DNA of 53,700 nt from Bradyrhizobium sp. NAS80.1 (GCF_001908205.1 NZ_LGHL01000015.1:1-53700); one strand, 5' to 3'. Numbered from the stretch's first letter, positions 1 through 7,557 are shown. Numbers and translations are program-made. The notes: generated from the letters alone by a model not told the origin.

Positions 1-371
1 GGCGCGGCGGGCGGTGCCGCCTCCGGCGGCGTTTCCCGACACCTGTTGCGGCGCCAGGCGTCGTCGACGAGCTGCGACTGCCCGCGCACCGCGATGTAGT
101 CATTGCGATAGGCGAGCTCGGCCACGACAGCGCCCCCCGCCCCGGTCTCCGCCTTGTCCATCAGCCTCTGCAAATCCGCAGTGCGGGCGGTGAGCGCCTT
201 GCGCTCGGCCTCGAGCTGCTTGCAGTCGTACAGTTCGTATTTGCCGGGATCGGCGAAGGCCGGAGCGATCGTTTCGCTCATGCCGGCGCAGCCGGACAGC
301 GCGACTCCAGCCGCAAACGGCGCGAGCAGCGCGCCAAAGACGCGCAGGCGGTGGGAAAGCGAAGCAGCCAT
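1..371 (-). CDS. Putative small lipoprotein, C-terminus cut by window edge
   Basis: Reading the minus strand from an ATG at 369-371 gives an open frame that reaches the window edge without a stop, so the 3' end is missing. The first about 27 residues form a lipoprotein signal: a short basic start, a hydrophobic stretch rich in Ala/Leu, and the lipobox Leu-Ser-Gly-Cys. The mature part begins AGMSETIAPAFADPG, then holds a charged helical stretch (KQLEAERKALTARTADLQRLMDK in outline) and a Pro/Ala-rich tail. An export role at the membrane is inferred; no enzymatic domain is recognised. It is transcribed away from the interrupted tRNA-Leu. Confidence 0.7.
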   Translation of the reverse strand, partial: MAASLSHRLRVFGALLAPFAAGVALSGCAGMSETIAPAFADPGKYELYDCKQLEAERKALTARTADLQRLMDKAETGAGGAVVAELAYRNDYIAVRGQSQLVDDAWRRNRCRETPPEAAPPAA

Positions 372-544
372 GCCGGATGAATAGTCCCCGTGGATTGAGA
401 ATGCCTAAAGCAACAACAGATGTCCGGATTGAGGCTTTGCCTTATGCGGCCGGCTCACTTAAGGAAGAACCACCCATCCGGCCCGCGAGGCCCCCAGCCC
501 AGACGGTCGGACAGGGACTTAAGTGTTTGATCTCGTTGGATCAA

Positions 545-585
545 GCGGGCATGGCGGAATTGGTAGACGCAAGGGACTTAAAATC
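545..585 (+). pseudogene. tRNA-Leu(UAA), 5' half, split by the integrative element
   Basis: The sequence has the tRNA-Leu acceptor strand GCGGGCA (545-551), a D-arm, the anticodon stem AGGGA (572-576) and the loop CTTAAAA with anticodon TAA at 579-581. The expected 3' stem is replaced after 585 by element DNA that does not supply a T-arm or the matching TGCCCGC acceptor strand. The missing half lies at 10181-10228. Joining the two gives a standard 89-nt class II tRNA-Leu with encoded CCA. As it stands the gene cannot make a tRNA. Confidence 0.92.
575..585 (+). other. attL core (11 bp) in the tRNA-Leu anticodon stem-loop
   Basis: GACTTAAAATC occurs here and again at 10170-10180. To its left the sequence is tRNA, to its right element DNA. 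The crossover therefore lies in the anticodon loop, a known target sub-site of tyrosine integrases. Confidence 0.9.
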
Positions 586-624
586 TCCTGTGGGTGTAGT
601 ATTTGCAACGGGTTACAAGGCACA

Positions 625-647
625 GTGTGTAAATGTGCGTAACCCGG
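625..647 (+). repeat. Candidate integrase arm-type site, left
   Basis: GTGTGTAA followed by GTGCGTAACCCGG. The same two-part sequence recurs at 10037-10060 near the other end. Shorter copies of the GTAACCC motif occur at 1953-1961 and, inverted, at 609-616. Placement around both att cores suggests binding sites for the integrase N-terminal domain or for the excisionase. Confidence 0.6.
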
Positions 648-671
648 CCAAACTGCACACCTGGGGGCACC

Positions 672-1775
672 ATGGGTTCGATCACGACGCGCAAAACACC
701 TGAAGGCAAGACGACATACCGCGCCTTCATCCGCCGGAAAATCAATGGCAAGTCGGTAGGTCAGTCGAAGGTGTTTGCCACCAAGACGGCGGCCAGAGAT
801 TGGATACGCAACAACGAATCCGAGGCGGCGCTGGCGGCGATGGGCGCGGCCACCGGCCCCACGTTTTCGGCCCTGCTTGACACGTTCGTCCTTGCACCAC
901 CGATCAAGGGCACCAGGTACTGGACCCCTGCCCATATCGACTTTTGGCGGGCTGAGCTTGGCGCCATGAAAACGGGCGAGGTTACGCGCGGCGCCATTAA
1001 CGCATGCAAGGCCAAGCTAGTGACACAGCAGGCTCGGCGTCACGCATTTGGCGGCGCGAAGGAAACCGGCAAGACGCTGACCCCTGCGGCGGTGAACAGG
1101 TATCTCGCCAGCCTGTCCAGCGTGATGAACTTCGCCGTCGCGCGAGGCATCATCGACCACCACCCGATGAAGGCCGGCCAGGTTCGCAAAGAGAAGGAAT
1201 CGAAGGGCCGTCGCCGCATCCTTACGGCAGACGAAGAACAGCGCCTGTACGCCGCCGCCGAGGCTTCATCCTGGCGGATGATGCGGCTGTTCCTGCGTAT
1301 GTGCCTGACCACGGGCGCGCGGAAAAGCGAGGTGTTGGGCTTGCGCTGGCAGGACATTGACCTGGCGCGCTCCGTGGGTTGGCTCCACGACACCAAGAAC
1401 GACGAATCGCGTGCGCTGCCACTGGTGAGCGACGTGAAGGCAGCGCTGGCTGATGCGAGCAAGGTTCGCCAGCTTGCGAGCAGTTACGTGTTCTATGACC
1501 CTCTACACCCGGAGAAGCCGAAGAACATCGCCAGCCTGTGGAAGGCCGTCCGCCAGCGCGCGGGGCTCTGGCAGGATCGCGAAGACCCGCTCGACCAGGT
1601 TGTGCTTCACACCACGCGCCACACCACCGCGACGCGCCTAATCCGCGCGGAGAAGAACATCGCGAAGGTTCGCAACGTCACCGGCCACAAGACGCTGGCA
1701 GCATTGCAGAAGTATGTGCACCTGGACACCGACGACGCCGTTGACCTGGCCGAGCGAACGCTTGGAAAAGGGTGA
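672..1775 (+). CDS. Tyrosine-recombinase integrase
   Basis: A 367-residue site-specific recombinase expected to insert and, with an excision factor, remove the element. The N-terminal about 60 residues resemble an arm-binding domain, followed by a core-binding domain (about 65-170). The catalytic domain shows the box-I Arg in TTGARKSEVLGLRWQD (about residue 217), HTTRH (His about 313, Arg about 316), a GHK His (about 339) and the nucleophile Tyr in KYVHL (about 348). I chose ATG 672 because GGGGG lies about 5 bases upstream; an in-frame ATG at 633 would add 13 unconvincing residues and overlap the arm site. It begins 87 bp after the att core and faces away from it, so the promoter of the broken host tRNA may read into it. 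Confidence 0.95.
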   Translation: MGSITTRKTPEGKTTYRAFIRRKINGKSVGQSKVFATKTAARDWIRNNESEAALAAMGAATGPTFSALLDTFVLAPPIKGTRYWTPAHIDFWRAELGAMKTGEVTRGAINACKAKLVTQQARRHAFGGAKETGKTLTPAAVNRYLASLSSVMNFAVARGIIDHHPMKAGQVRKEKESKGRRRILTADEEQRLYAAAEASSWRMMRLFLRMCLTTGARKSEVLGLRWQDIDLARSVGWLHDTKNDESRALPLVSDVKAALADASKVRQLASSYVFYDPLHPEKPKNIASLWKAVRQRAGLWQDREDPLDQVVLHTTRHTTATRLIRAEKNIAKVRNVTGHKTLAALQKYVHLDTDDAVDLAERTLGKG

Positions 1776-1810
1776 AGCGTAGTTGACCCATCACGCCATA
1801 GATAACGCAG

Positions 1811-1834
1811 CGCCGCCCGTCAGGCGGCGTTTTT
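1811..1834 (+). terminator. Rho-independent terminator after the integrase
   Basis: CGCCGCC (1811-1817), a 5-nt loop, GGCGGCG (1823-1829), then TTTTT. It lies 35 bp after the integrase stop. Confidence 0.85.
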
Positions 1835-2042
1835 GTTTGTCTCGGCGCGATAAGTTTGGACGTCTATTTATAAAACGTTCAGCCGGCTGACATAACCGAC
1901 ATTCACGATGATTCATCGCCGCGAACGTTCGCTCAATCGCGCTCATGTACGCGCGTAACCCATTCACATAAGCGGTACTGGGCAGCGGAAATTGCATTCG
2001 CATAATTCGATCCATCACAACAAACCTTGATGGATTCGAGAC
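1835..2042. promoter_or_regulatory. AT-richer control region between integrase and replication operon
   Basis: About 200 bp without a convincing gene and clearly richer in A/T than its surroundings. It holds one GCGTAACCC arm-like motif (1953-1961) and should carry the promoter of the 2043-4134 operon. I cannot assign -35/-10 boxes with confidence. Confidence 0.45.
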
Positions 2043-2273
2043 GTGGACACTAATCAAATCGAACTGTCGGACCTGTTCACCGTTGAGCAAATGGCAGCGC
2101 GGTGGCCCAAGATTCTTTCCCAGATGACGTTGCGGTATCAACTCCGCAACCGTGACAGCAACGGGCTTTCGATGGCCGTTGTTCGGATCGGCAAGCGGGT
2201 GCTCATCAGCGAAAAGCGTTATCAGCAGTGGCTCGCTGAAAATGCCGGTGCCGCTGCGGAGATTGTGCGATGA
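2043..2273 (+). CDS. Small helix-turn-helix DNA-binding protein (excisionase/AlpA-like)
   Basis: A 76-residue protein starting at GTG. Residues about 12-65 read FTVEQMAARWP...RYQLRNRDSNGL...VVRIGKRVLISEKRYQQWL, the pattern of a winged-helix excisionase/MerR-like fold in which the wing Arg-x-Gly-Lys-Arg precedes a final helix. In satellites such proteins act as excision factors or as activators of the replication operon (AlpA of P4-like elements); which applies here is not decided by sequence. It overlaps the next gene by ATGA, so translation is probably coupled. Confidence 0.7.
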   Translation: MDTNQIELSDLFTVEQMAARWPKILSQMTLRYQLRNRDSNGLSMAVVRIGKRVLISEKRYQQWLAENAGAAAEIVR

Positions 2274-2563
2274 GCCGCCGCCTTCTTACGGCCAGGGACT
2301 TCCTCGCATGGGAGCGCGCTAACGTGGACTTTCTCCATGACGTGCTGGAAGAAAATCAAAAGCGCGTCGACCACGAAGTGCTCAGCATGCTTCAGCGCAT
2401 GATGGATTCCCGCGTCACCAAAGAACAGGCCGGCGACATGGTCCTGAAAACCATGCTTGGGACGCGCGAGGGTATCGTTTTCACGCGCGAAGGCATCACC
2501 CAAACGCTGCTGTCTATCGGCTGGGTTCCACCGTCCAAGCGTAAGGCCGGCGCAACCGAATGA
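2270..2563 (+). CDS. Hypothetical protein of the replication operon
   Basis: 97 residues, mostly charged and helical, with no recognised domain. The N-terminus (MSRRLLTARDFLAWERA) resembles the start of the following primase-helicase (MTRRLLTMDEVWALQAAERA), suggesting a shared N-terminal interaction motif or local duplication. It overlaps both neighbours by 4 bases (ATGA), so it belongs to the replication operon. A role as a replication or primase accessory factor is only inferred from position. Confidence 0.6.
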   Translation: MSRRLLTARDFLAWERANVDFLHDVLEENQKRVDHEVLSMLQRMMDSRVTKEQAGDMVLKTMLGTREGIVFTREGITQTLLSIGWVPPSKRKAGATE

Positions 2564-4134
2564 CGCGACGGCTGCTTACCATGGATGAGGTCTGGGCGCT
2601 TCAGGCTGCGGAGCGTGCCATTGGCGGCAAGCCGCTGCCAGTCGCGCGTGTTGAGCGCCAGGCAGCACAGCCTGTCGAGGCTATGGCGAAGCCGAAGCCG
2701 CTCCGCCAAAATCCTGATCCGAAGCCTGCTGACGAACATGCGCGCGACGAAGACGCGGCGCTTGACGATGAAACCGTTGATTCCGACGTTCGCATTTCGA
2801 TGCTGCTGGCGGATCGCATGGCTGGCTCATTCTTGCACGAGCACGGCGGCAAGGGCTGGCGCGTCTACATCGACGGTAGGTGGGAAGCATGCGCCACTGG
2901 CGAGGAAACCGAAATCGCGAAAGTAATCGGGCCTGCAATCCTTAGGGATGCGCTTGGCAGCGCCGCGAGCGACGCAGACGCAGCCGGACGTATGATCCGG
3001 CTGGCGAAACGTGCCATGTCAGCCGCTGGCGTTAGCGCTGCTCTTCAGTTGGCACGCTCGGACCGGAGGCTGGCAGCTAGGCCGTCCGAATTCGATCAGG
3101 ACCCTGACCTGCTGAATGTGGCTAATGGCGTCATCCACTTGCCTAGCGGCGAGCTGCGCCCGCATAACCCTGACCTGCGGATGGTTAGGCAGTCACCCGT
3201 TGAGTACAAGCCCGACGCGCAGGCTCCGCAGTGGCTTAGGTTCCTGGACGAAATCAGTTGTCACGACGCCGATTGGGTTGACTACCTGCGCCGCGCGCTC
3301 GCGTACACGCTTAGCGGGCGCGTAAACGAAGAAAAGATTTTCTTCATGCTGGGACGCGGCGCGAACGGCAAGAGCGTGCTGGTGAACGTGCTGCGTTCCG
3401 TGCTGGGGCCGTTCGTTGGCAGTGTGCCTACCAGCTTTCTGGCTACGTCGAAGAACGACGACAAGGAAGGCGCATCCCCGGTAAAAGCCAGCCTCCAGGG
3501 TTTGCGGATGGCGCTGGCTAACGAGGTTGAGGCAGGATCGAAACTCAGTGCACAGACGGTGAAGGAAGTGACCTCCACCGAAGCGATTGCGGCGCGCCAC
3601 CTGTACAAAGACCTGTTCAATTTCACGCCAACGCACAAGCTATGGGTTCGCGGCAATCACAAACCCATCATCACAGACAACGACGAAGGCATCTGGCGCC
3701 GTATCGCGTTGATACCGTTCGAACGCAATTTCTCACCTGACGAGCAAGACAAGCGACTGGAAGAACGTCTTCTTTCAGAGCGCGAAGGAATTTTGGCGTG
3801 GTTGGTGGCCGGTTACGCGGAGTACCAGCGGAACGGGCTGCGTCCCGCCAGGCGCGTTGAGGCTGCCAGCGCAGCGTACCGTGCTGAGTCCGACCTTGTC
3901 GGCCAGTGGCTGGACGAGGAAGCGGAAATCGCCCCAGGTACAACGTGCACAAAGGACGCCGCCTATGCGTCCTATGTCGATTGGTGCCGTCGCGACGGTC
4001 TGGACCCGAAGACAAAGACCACGCTAACGCGAATGCTGGATGAGCGTGGGATAACGTCTGGACAGGCAAACACTGCTGGCCGCCCGCGCATTTACAAAGG
4101 CATGCGCCTCAAAAGCGATAGCTGCCCATTCTAA
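2560..4134 (+). CDS. Phage/plasmid primase-helicase, P4/D5 family
   Basis: A 524-residue protein. Residues about 80-240 match the D5 N-terminal type region. An SF3-type AAA+ helicase follows, with Walker A GRGANGKSVLVNVLRS (about 264-280), a LANEVEAGSKLS acidic/sensor segment, and KLWVRGNHKPIITDNDEGIWRR (about 362-383), a strongly conserved block of this family. The C-terminal about 80 residues resemble the winged DNA-binding extension seen in D5-like proteins. It should open and prime the element's own origin. The long inverted repeat just downstream is a candidate origin. No separate TOPRIM or P4-alpha zinc motif is evident in the first 80 residues, so the priming activity may come from the host or helper. 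Confidence 0.9.
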   Translation: MTRRLLTMDEVWALQAAERAIGGKPLPVARVERQAAQPVEAMAKPKPLRQNPDPKPADEHARDEDAALDDETVDSDVRISMLLADRMAGSFLHEHGGKGWRVYIDGRWEACATGEETEIAKVIGPAILRDALGSAASDADAAGRMIRLAKRAMSAAGVSAALQLARSDRRLAARPSEFDQDPDLLNVANGVIHLPSGELRPHNPDLRMVRQSPVEYKPDAQAPQWLRFLDEISCHDADWVDYLRRALAYTLSGRVNEEKIFFMLGRGANGKSVLVNVLRSVLGPFVGSVPTSFLATSKNDDKEGASPVKASLQGLRMALANEVEAGSKLSAQTVKEVTSTEAIAARHLYKDLFNFTPTHKLWVRGNHKPIITDNDEGIWRRIALIPFERNFSPDEQDKRLEERLLSEREGILAWLVAGYAEYQRNGLRPARRVEAASAAYRAESDLVGQWLDEEAEIAPGTTCTKDAAYASYVDWCRRDGLDPKTKTTLTRMLDERGITSGQANTAGRPRIYKGMRLKSDSCPF

Positions 4135-4213
4135 TCAGTATGCCAGGCTTACGCAGACCAGTCACCAGGTGGCAAGCACTGCGACCACGGTTGAATTGTC
4201 CTGTTCGCTGCAA

Positions 4214-4236
4214 GTGCTGTTGAAGCAAAACAGCAC
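4214..4236 (+). repeat. Hairpin (8-bp stem) downstream of the primase gene
   Basis: GTGCTGTT and AACAGCAC separated by 7 bases. No T-tract follows. It is the first of a series of hairpins between 4214 and 4467. Confidence 0.6.
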
Positions 4237-4285
4237 CGGCAGCTTTAACACCACCCGATGCACGTTCGACACCTTTGCTCAAGGC

Positions 4286-4301
4286 CAGCAGTAAACTGCT
4301 G
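4286..4301 (+). repeat. Short hairpin CAGCAGT/ACTGCTG
   Basis: A 7-bp inverted repeat with a 2-base centre, lying just before the terminator at 4321. With the 4214 hairpin and the terminator it could define the 3' end of the operon mRNA or a small RNA. Confidence 0.5.
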
Positions 4302-4320
4302 AGCTGCGAGCAACAAGAAA

Positions 4321-4343
4321 CCCGCCATCGAGGCGGGTTTTTT
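4321..4343 (+). terminator. Rho-independent terminator after the replication operon
   Basis: CCCGCC, loop ATCGA, GGCGGG, then six T. It is about 190 bp beyond the primase stop codon, leaving a long structured 3' region. Confidence 0.85.
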
Positions 4344-4354
4344 GTGGGCAAGTA

Positions 4355-4467
4355 GGTCTGCACGACTTGCACGGGTTTGAAGCCGTTTTTGGCAAAGTTT
4401 CTTCAAATTCATTTCATGGGAAGACTTCCCGTAAAACGGCTCTGAAGTCGTGCAAGTCGTGCAGACC
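4355..4467. repeat. Long composite inverted repeat, candidate replication origin or RNA
   Basis: The 18-bp arms at 4355-4372 and 4450-4467 are perfect reverse complements (outer end GGTCTGCACG). Inside them a second perfect pair, AGCCGTTTT (4381-4389) and AAAACGGCT (4433-4441), is set off by 8 unpaired bases on each side, and the centre holds the palindrome GGGAAGACTTCCC (4418-4430). The right arm contains a near-tandem AAGTCGTGCA/AGTCGTGCA, like iterons. The position right after the primase-helicase gene fits an origin recognised by that protein; a structured RNA is the alternative. Confidence 0.6.
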
Positions 4468-4583
4468 GGTTTTGCTCGTGTATTGATGCCACGCCATGCT
4501 TCTACCTGGGGCGCTCTCGCTCTAACCACCACGACCATGACCGACCACCCACGCGGCAGTGGTGGCTTGGCGGGGCGATGATC

Positions 4584-4623
4584 GTGGGTCCTTCCTGATG
4601 GGGTAGGTGCCTGCGGCCGGGCA
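4584..4623 (+). other. Possible cos-like packaging site
   Basis: GTGGGTCCTTCCTGATGGGG at 4584-4603, followed by a GC-rich GGCCGGGC run. From memory the GGGTCCTT..CC block and a following GGT...GCGGC resemble the lambda cos region. A Nu1-type small terminase in the same element makes a cos mechanism plausible. This is a resemblance by eye only. Confidence 0.3.
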
Positions 4624-4784
4624 CGACCCCGAGCTTTCAAATGTGGATGCGCCGAAATTTTCACTTCCACGCTGCCAGGCGCGGCCACACGGCGCTCGCG
4701 CTGTGCATTCGATCAACGCATAGCCGAAAGCGCGGAGGCGCTTGTAGCGCGTTCTGCGCGGCCTTGCGGTGCTTCACACGCGTG

Positions 4785-4949
4785 ATGCGGGGCGCGGACA
4801 TCCAGCACGAGGAACTTTCTCCGTGGCTTGCCGAAACTTCAGCAAGGCGAGCGGAAAAGCAGCACGAGGAAATTGCGCCGCGAGCCAAGGACAATTCCTC
4901 ACAAAGACGCGCATACCGCGCGAATCCGCAAAGACCACTGAGCACATGA
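4785..4949 (+). CDS. Possible small leader protein before the capsid gene
   Basis: 54 residues (MRGADIQHEELSPWLAET...), hydrophilic and predicted helical. It ends in an ATGA overlap with the capsid gene at 4946, the same coupling seen down the whole operon, which is the main reason for listing it. The frame stays open further upstream, so the start is uncertain. No family recognised. Confidence 0.35.
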   Translation: MRGADIQHEELSPWLAETSARRAEKQHEEIAPRAKDNSSQRRAYRANPQRPLST

Positions 4950-5923
4950 CCAAGCCCCGCATCCCGCAGCAGAACCCTCTCGCCGTCGTCGACGAACAGG
5001 CCCGTAACGCCTCGCCCTTCCAAGAGAAGTGGACGCCTGGCTTCGACGAACCGCGCCTCATCCCCCAGAACGCCGCTGCATCGACCATGCTCGACTTGGG
5101 GCGCTCTCTCGTGATCGACAGCGAGACGGCCTACCTGCTTGGCCTGGTCACCCCCGAGGTTGACCACGGCCATACGTTCGATGTCCCGCACGTAACCGTT
5201 CCGGCTGCCGACACGGTAGAGCTGGACCCGATGGCAATCCTGCGCGCCAATTCGTCCGTCGTTCGCGCTGGCGCTCGCATCCTGGTCGCGCAGGTGGCAC
5301 CGGCAGAAGTCCGCGACGGCATCCAGGTGATGTTCCACCAGGACGCGCTGCTGCGCAGTGTCGATCCGGCCCCGTTCGCCCTGGTGGCCGATGGCGCTGA
5401 TGCGACCACTTCGCCGCACCCGACGCATGACGCCCTGTTCAACTGGACGAACTGCCCAAGCTACGCATTCAGGACGAAAATCACCCGTGCCGACCGACGC
5501 TCCATCGGTGGCGACGGCCTGCGCGCCGCGATCATGATCGGCGTGCTGAAGGGCCTGGGCGAGCTGGCCGATAACCTGGTGCTCCAGGCCATCCTGGCGG
5601 CAACCCCCGCTGCGTTTTCTCTCGGCGCCGCCTCGGCACGATTCGCGAAATTCGACGAACTGCGCGCCCTGGTCGGCGCCGCCGGCACTGGCGCCGTAGT
5701 CGGCCAGGACGGCGTTCTGCGCGCGAACGGCATCATGGCCGAGCTGACCGCAGCCGCAACCCAGACGGTCATCGGCCGATTCACGCGCACCGCCGTCGCG
5801 ATCCGCCCCGAGCTGGCCGTGCATGCCCACCGCATCAACAACAACGGCGACACCGAGATTTCCGTTTTCTGCAACGCGCAGGCGGTGGTGTCCACGCCGA
5901 CTGACTTTTGGGTGGCAGCATGA
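4946..5923 (+). CDS. Major capsid-like protein (phage structural)
   Basis: A 325-residue protein. The segment around residues 170-215 (NWTNCPSYAFRTKITRADRRSI, then GGDGLRAAIMIGVLKGLGELADNLVL in outline) and the C-terminal IRPELAVHAHRINNNGDTEISVF resemble HK97-fold major capsid proteins found in small prophage-like islands. It is the only virion structural gene in the element, so capsids would either be redirected from a helper or be formed with helper portal and protease. The ATG at 4946 is preferred because the family-like sequence begins there and it overlaps the upstream stop; the frame upstream is open but low in quality. Confidence 0.75.
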   Translation: MTKPRIPQQNPLAVVDEQARNASPFQEKWTPGFDEPRLIPQNAAASTMLDLGRSLVIDSETAYLLGLVTPEVDHGHTFDVPHVTVPAADTVELDPMAILRANSSVVRAGARILVAQVAPAEVRDGIQVMFHQDALLRSVDPAPFALVADGADATTSPHPTHDALFNWTNCPSYAFRTKITRADRRSIGGDGLRAAIMIGVLKGLGELADNLVLQAILAATPAAFSLGAASARFAKFDELRALVGAAGTGAVVGQDGVLRANGIMAELTAAATQTVIGRFTRTAVAIRPELAVHAHRINNNGDTEISVFCNAQAVVSTPTDFWVAA

Positions 5924-6099
5924 GCAAGCAACCCCGCGAAAAGGTGAACGGCACGCTGCCCTCCGAGCTGCTGGAGCGTCTTGACAACGCAGTGCTTCAG
6001 ATGAGCGAACGCGCTGGCTGCCAGCTTAGCCGCTCGCAAGTGATGGAGGCGGCCATTCAGCGCGGCCTCCCCACGCTGGAAGCTGAGGTGAACAAGTGA
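5920..6099 (+). CDS. Small ribbon-helix-helix-like protein A
   Basis: 59 residues starting at the ATGA overlap with the capsid gene: MSKQPREKVNGTLPSELLER then a helix and SRSQVMEAAIQRGL. The pattern of a basic strand, two helices and Ser-Arg-Ser before the second helix fits a ribbon-helix-helix DNA-binding dimer. It may be a late-gene repressor; the next gene encodes a second protein of the same type. Confidence 0.6.
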   Translation: MSKQPREKVNGTLPSELLERLDNAVLQMSERAGCQLSRSQVMEAAIQRGLPTLEAEVNK

Positions 6100-6263
6100 G
6101 CGCGCGCCGGAAAGTGTACGTTTCGCTGCCAGGCCACATCCTTGATCGGATCGAGCGCGAACGCGCCGCCGCTGAAGTGCGCGAGGACACGCCGGTAACC
6201 ACCAGCGATGTGATCGAGGTGCTGCTAACGCTGGGCCTGGAGTTCGGTGGGGAGGACGCATGA
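6096..6263 (+). CDS. Small ribbon-helix-helix-like protein B
   Basis: A 55-residue frame from GTG 6096 (overlapping the previous stop by 4 bases) to TGA 6261-6263: MSARRKVYVSLPGHILDRIE, then a charged helix and TTSDVIEVLLTLGLEFGGEDA. The strand-helix-helix pattern matches protein A, so the two may form homodimers or a heterodimer. It overlaps the next gene by ATGA. Confidence 0.55.
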   Translation: MSARRKVYVSLPGHILDRIERERAAAEVREDTPVTTSDVIEVLLTLGLEFGGEDA

Positions 6264-6598
6264 TCCGTCGCCTGTTCCAGCGTAAGAAAGCTGTCACGAC
6301 GCCAGAGGCGGTGCTGCCTGATGAGGTGGCGACCGCGATTGAGATGTGCGGGGTGATTTTCCGAGACGACGCCGAAAAGACGCTCGTCAACCTGTGGGGG
6401 TTCACGCCCTTCTACTACTCGAAGCAGGGCAGCATCGACGCCATCCGCGCCGCGTTCCCTGGGCTGACCGATAACCAGTATGCGCGGGCCGCGCGCTACC
6501 TGGACAGCACCGTCGCAAAGCGGGCCATGATGCAGGGTAGTGCGCGCGCAGATCGGCCGAAGTGGCGCGACTGGAAGCCGCTTCGAGTGACCGAATAG
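6260..6598 (+). CDS. Hypothetical protein of the capsid operon
   Basis: 112 residues, starting in an ATGA overlap. It has a basic N-terminus (MIRRLFQRKK), a hydrophobic/aromatic middle (LVNLWGFTPFYYSKQGSIDAI) and a basic C-terminus. No family recognised. Position between capsid and terminase genes suggests a role in DNA packaging or size redirection, by location only. Confidence 0.6.
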   Translation: MIRRLFQRKKAVTTPEAVLPDEVATAIEMCGVIFRDDAEKTLVNLWGFTPFYYSKQGSIDAIRAAFPGLTDNQYARAARYLDSTVAKRAMMQGSARADRPKWRDWKPLRVTE

Positions 6599-6601
6599 AA
6601 C

Positions 6602-6721
6602 ATGAGCCCGGCGCGTGGGGTTAATCACGCGACACGCGGCAGCAACGTGGGTCCACTGCCCGGCGAATCCCCCGCTGAAAATAGGGGCATATCTCCCGAA
6701 GGTTCAAACACGACCCCATGA
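6602..6721 (+). CDS. Tiny ORF, 39 residues, in the coupled gene chain
   Basis: MSPARGVNHATRGSNVGPLP, then a Gly/Pro/Ser-rich tail. It starts 3 bases after the preceding stop and ends in an ATGA overlap with the next small gene. Its composition is low-complexity, so it may be only a coupling leader. Listed because both junctions fit the operon's pattern. Confidence 0.35.
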   Translation: MSPARGVNHATRGSNVGPLPGESPAENRGISPEGSNTTP

Positions 6722-6882
6722 ACATCATTCGAAAGCTGCTTTCAAACAAGGCAACCCCCGCCGACGCGCCACCTACAAGCAAAAAGCGCCGCAAGCTTGC
6801 CAAGCGCTGCAAGAAACCGCTCGGCGCGGTTCGCCTGGACGCTAACGCGCCCATCATGGATCAGCTCCGCTCGTGCCTGTGA
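6718..6882 (+). CDS. Small basic protein, 54 residues
   Basis: MNIIRKLLSNKATPADAPPT followed by a Lys/Arg cluster (SKKRRKLAKRCKKPLGAVRL). It starts at an ATGA overlap and ends at a GTGA overlap with the terminase gene. The charge suggests nucleic-acid binding. No family recognised. Confidence 0.5.
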   Translation: MNIIRKLLSNKATPADAPPTSKKRRKLAKRCKKPLGAVRLDANAPIMDQLRSCL

Positions 6883-7361
6883 CCATCGACAAGGATATGA
6901 CCGTCAGCGACGCAGTGCTTGCATCGCTGGCCGGCGTGAGTGCGCGTCGCATCCGACAGCTCGCCGAGGACGGTCGCCTGGAGCGCATCGGCCAGAACAA
7001 GTATCCGCTCGGCGCATCGATTCGCGCGCTCCTGGAGGATGCCGCTGGCTCTGGCTCCGAACTCCAGCGCCAGCGTACGCGAAAGGTCGCCGCCGATGCC
7101 GAGCGTGCCGAGCTGGAGGTGGCAAAGGCGAAGGGCGAGGTAGCACCAATCGCTGAGATAGAGCGCGTGTGGGAGACCAAATTCGCCATGATCCGCCAGG
7201 TTATGACCACCATCCCCGCGCGCGTGGCTAACCGGATCGTGGGTGAGAAGGACGAACGCCGCATTAAAGACTTGCTGCGGGATGAGATTTACGACGGCCT
7301 GATGCGCGGTGCTGCGGCCGAAATCAACATCGGCGATGAAGACAACGACGACCATGAATAA
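6879..7361 (+). CDS. Terminase small subunit, lambda Nu1-like
   Basis: 160 residues from GTG 6879 (GTG 6873 is also possible). The N-terminal winged-helix segment reads MTVSDAVLASLAGVSARRIRQLAEDGRL...YPLGASIRALLED, typical of Nu1-type DNA recognition. It is followed by the family hallmark helix RTRKVAADAERAELEVAKAKGEVAP (in outline) and a C-terminal ATPase-contact region ending in acidic residues. It would mark element DNA for a helper's large terminase; no large subunit is present here. The GTGA overlap with the previous gene favours the 6879 start. Confidence 0.85.
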   Translation: MTIDKDMTVSDAVLASLAGVSARRIRQLAEDGRLERIGQNKYPLGASIRALLEDAAGSGSELQRQRTRKVAADAERAELEVAKAKGEVAPIAEIERVWETKFAMIRQVMTTIPARVANRIVGEKDERRIKDLLRDEIYDGLMRGAAAEINIGDEDNDDHE

Positions 7362-7557
7362 ACAATTGAAAGCCGCCGCCAAGCAATCACTGGTATTCCT
7401 CAAGGCTCCGCATGAAACCATGCGCGAGCGCGCCGACAGTCTGGAGAGCGGTGCCGTCCTCGCGCGCCAGGTGATCGAGCTGGCCGTGCGCGGTGGCCGA
7501 GACGACCTGGCAATGCGTGCGCTGGAGCTGGCGCAAGACCTGGAGCGCCAGGCGTGA
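7354..7557 (+). CDS. Hypothetical protein, 67 residues
   Basis: MNKQLKAAAKQSLVFLKAPH, then a helix-rich acidic/basic stretch ending ALELAQDLERQA. It overlaps the terminase gene by 8 bases and the next by GTGA. No family recognised; it belongs to the packaging operon. Confidence 0.5.
   Translation: MNKQLKAAAKQSLVFLKAPHETMRERADSLESGAVLARQVIELAVRGGRDDLAMRALELAQDLERQA

Noticed and set aside
377..703. ORF overlapping the tRNA 5' half
   Set aside because: It reads through the tRNA sequence and has no recognisable protein features.
4661..5830. Long minus-strand frame opposite the capsid-like gene (389 codons)
   Set aside because: Low-complexity Arg/Gly/His-rich translation and no ribosome site; the plus-strand frame has phage-like conserved blocks and coupled neighbours.
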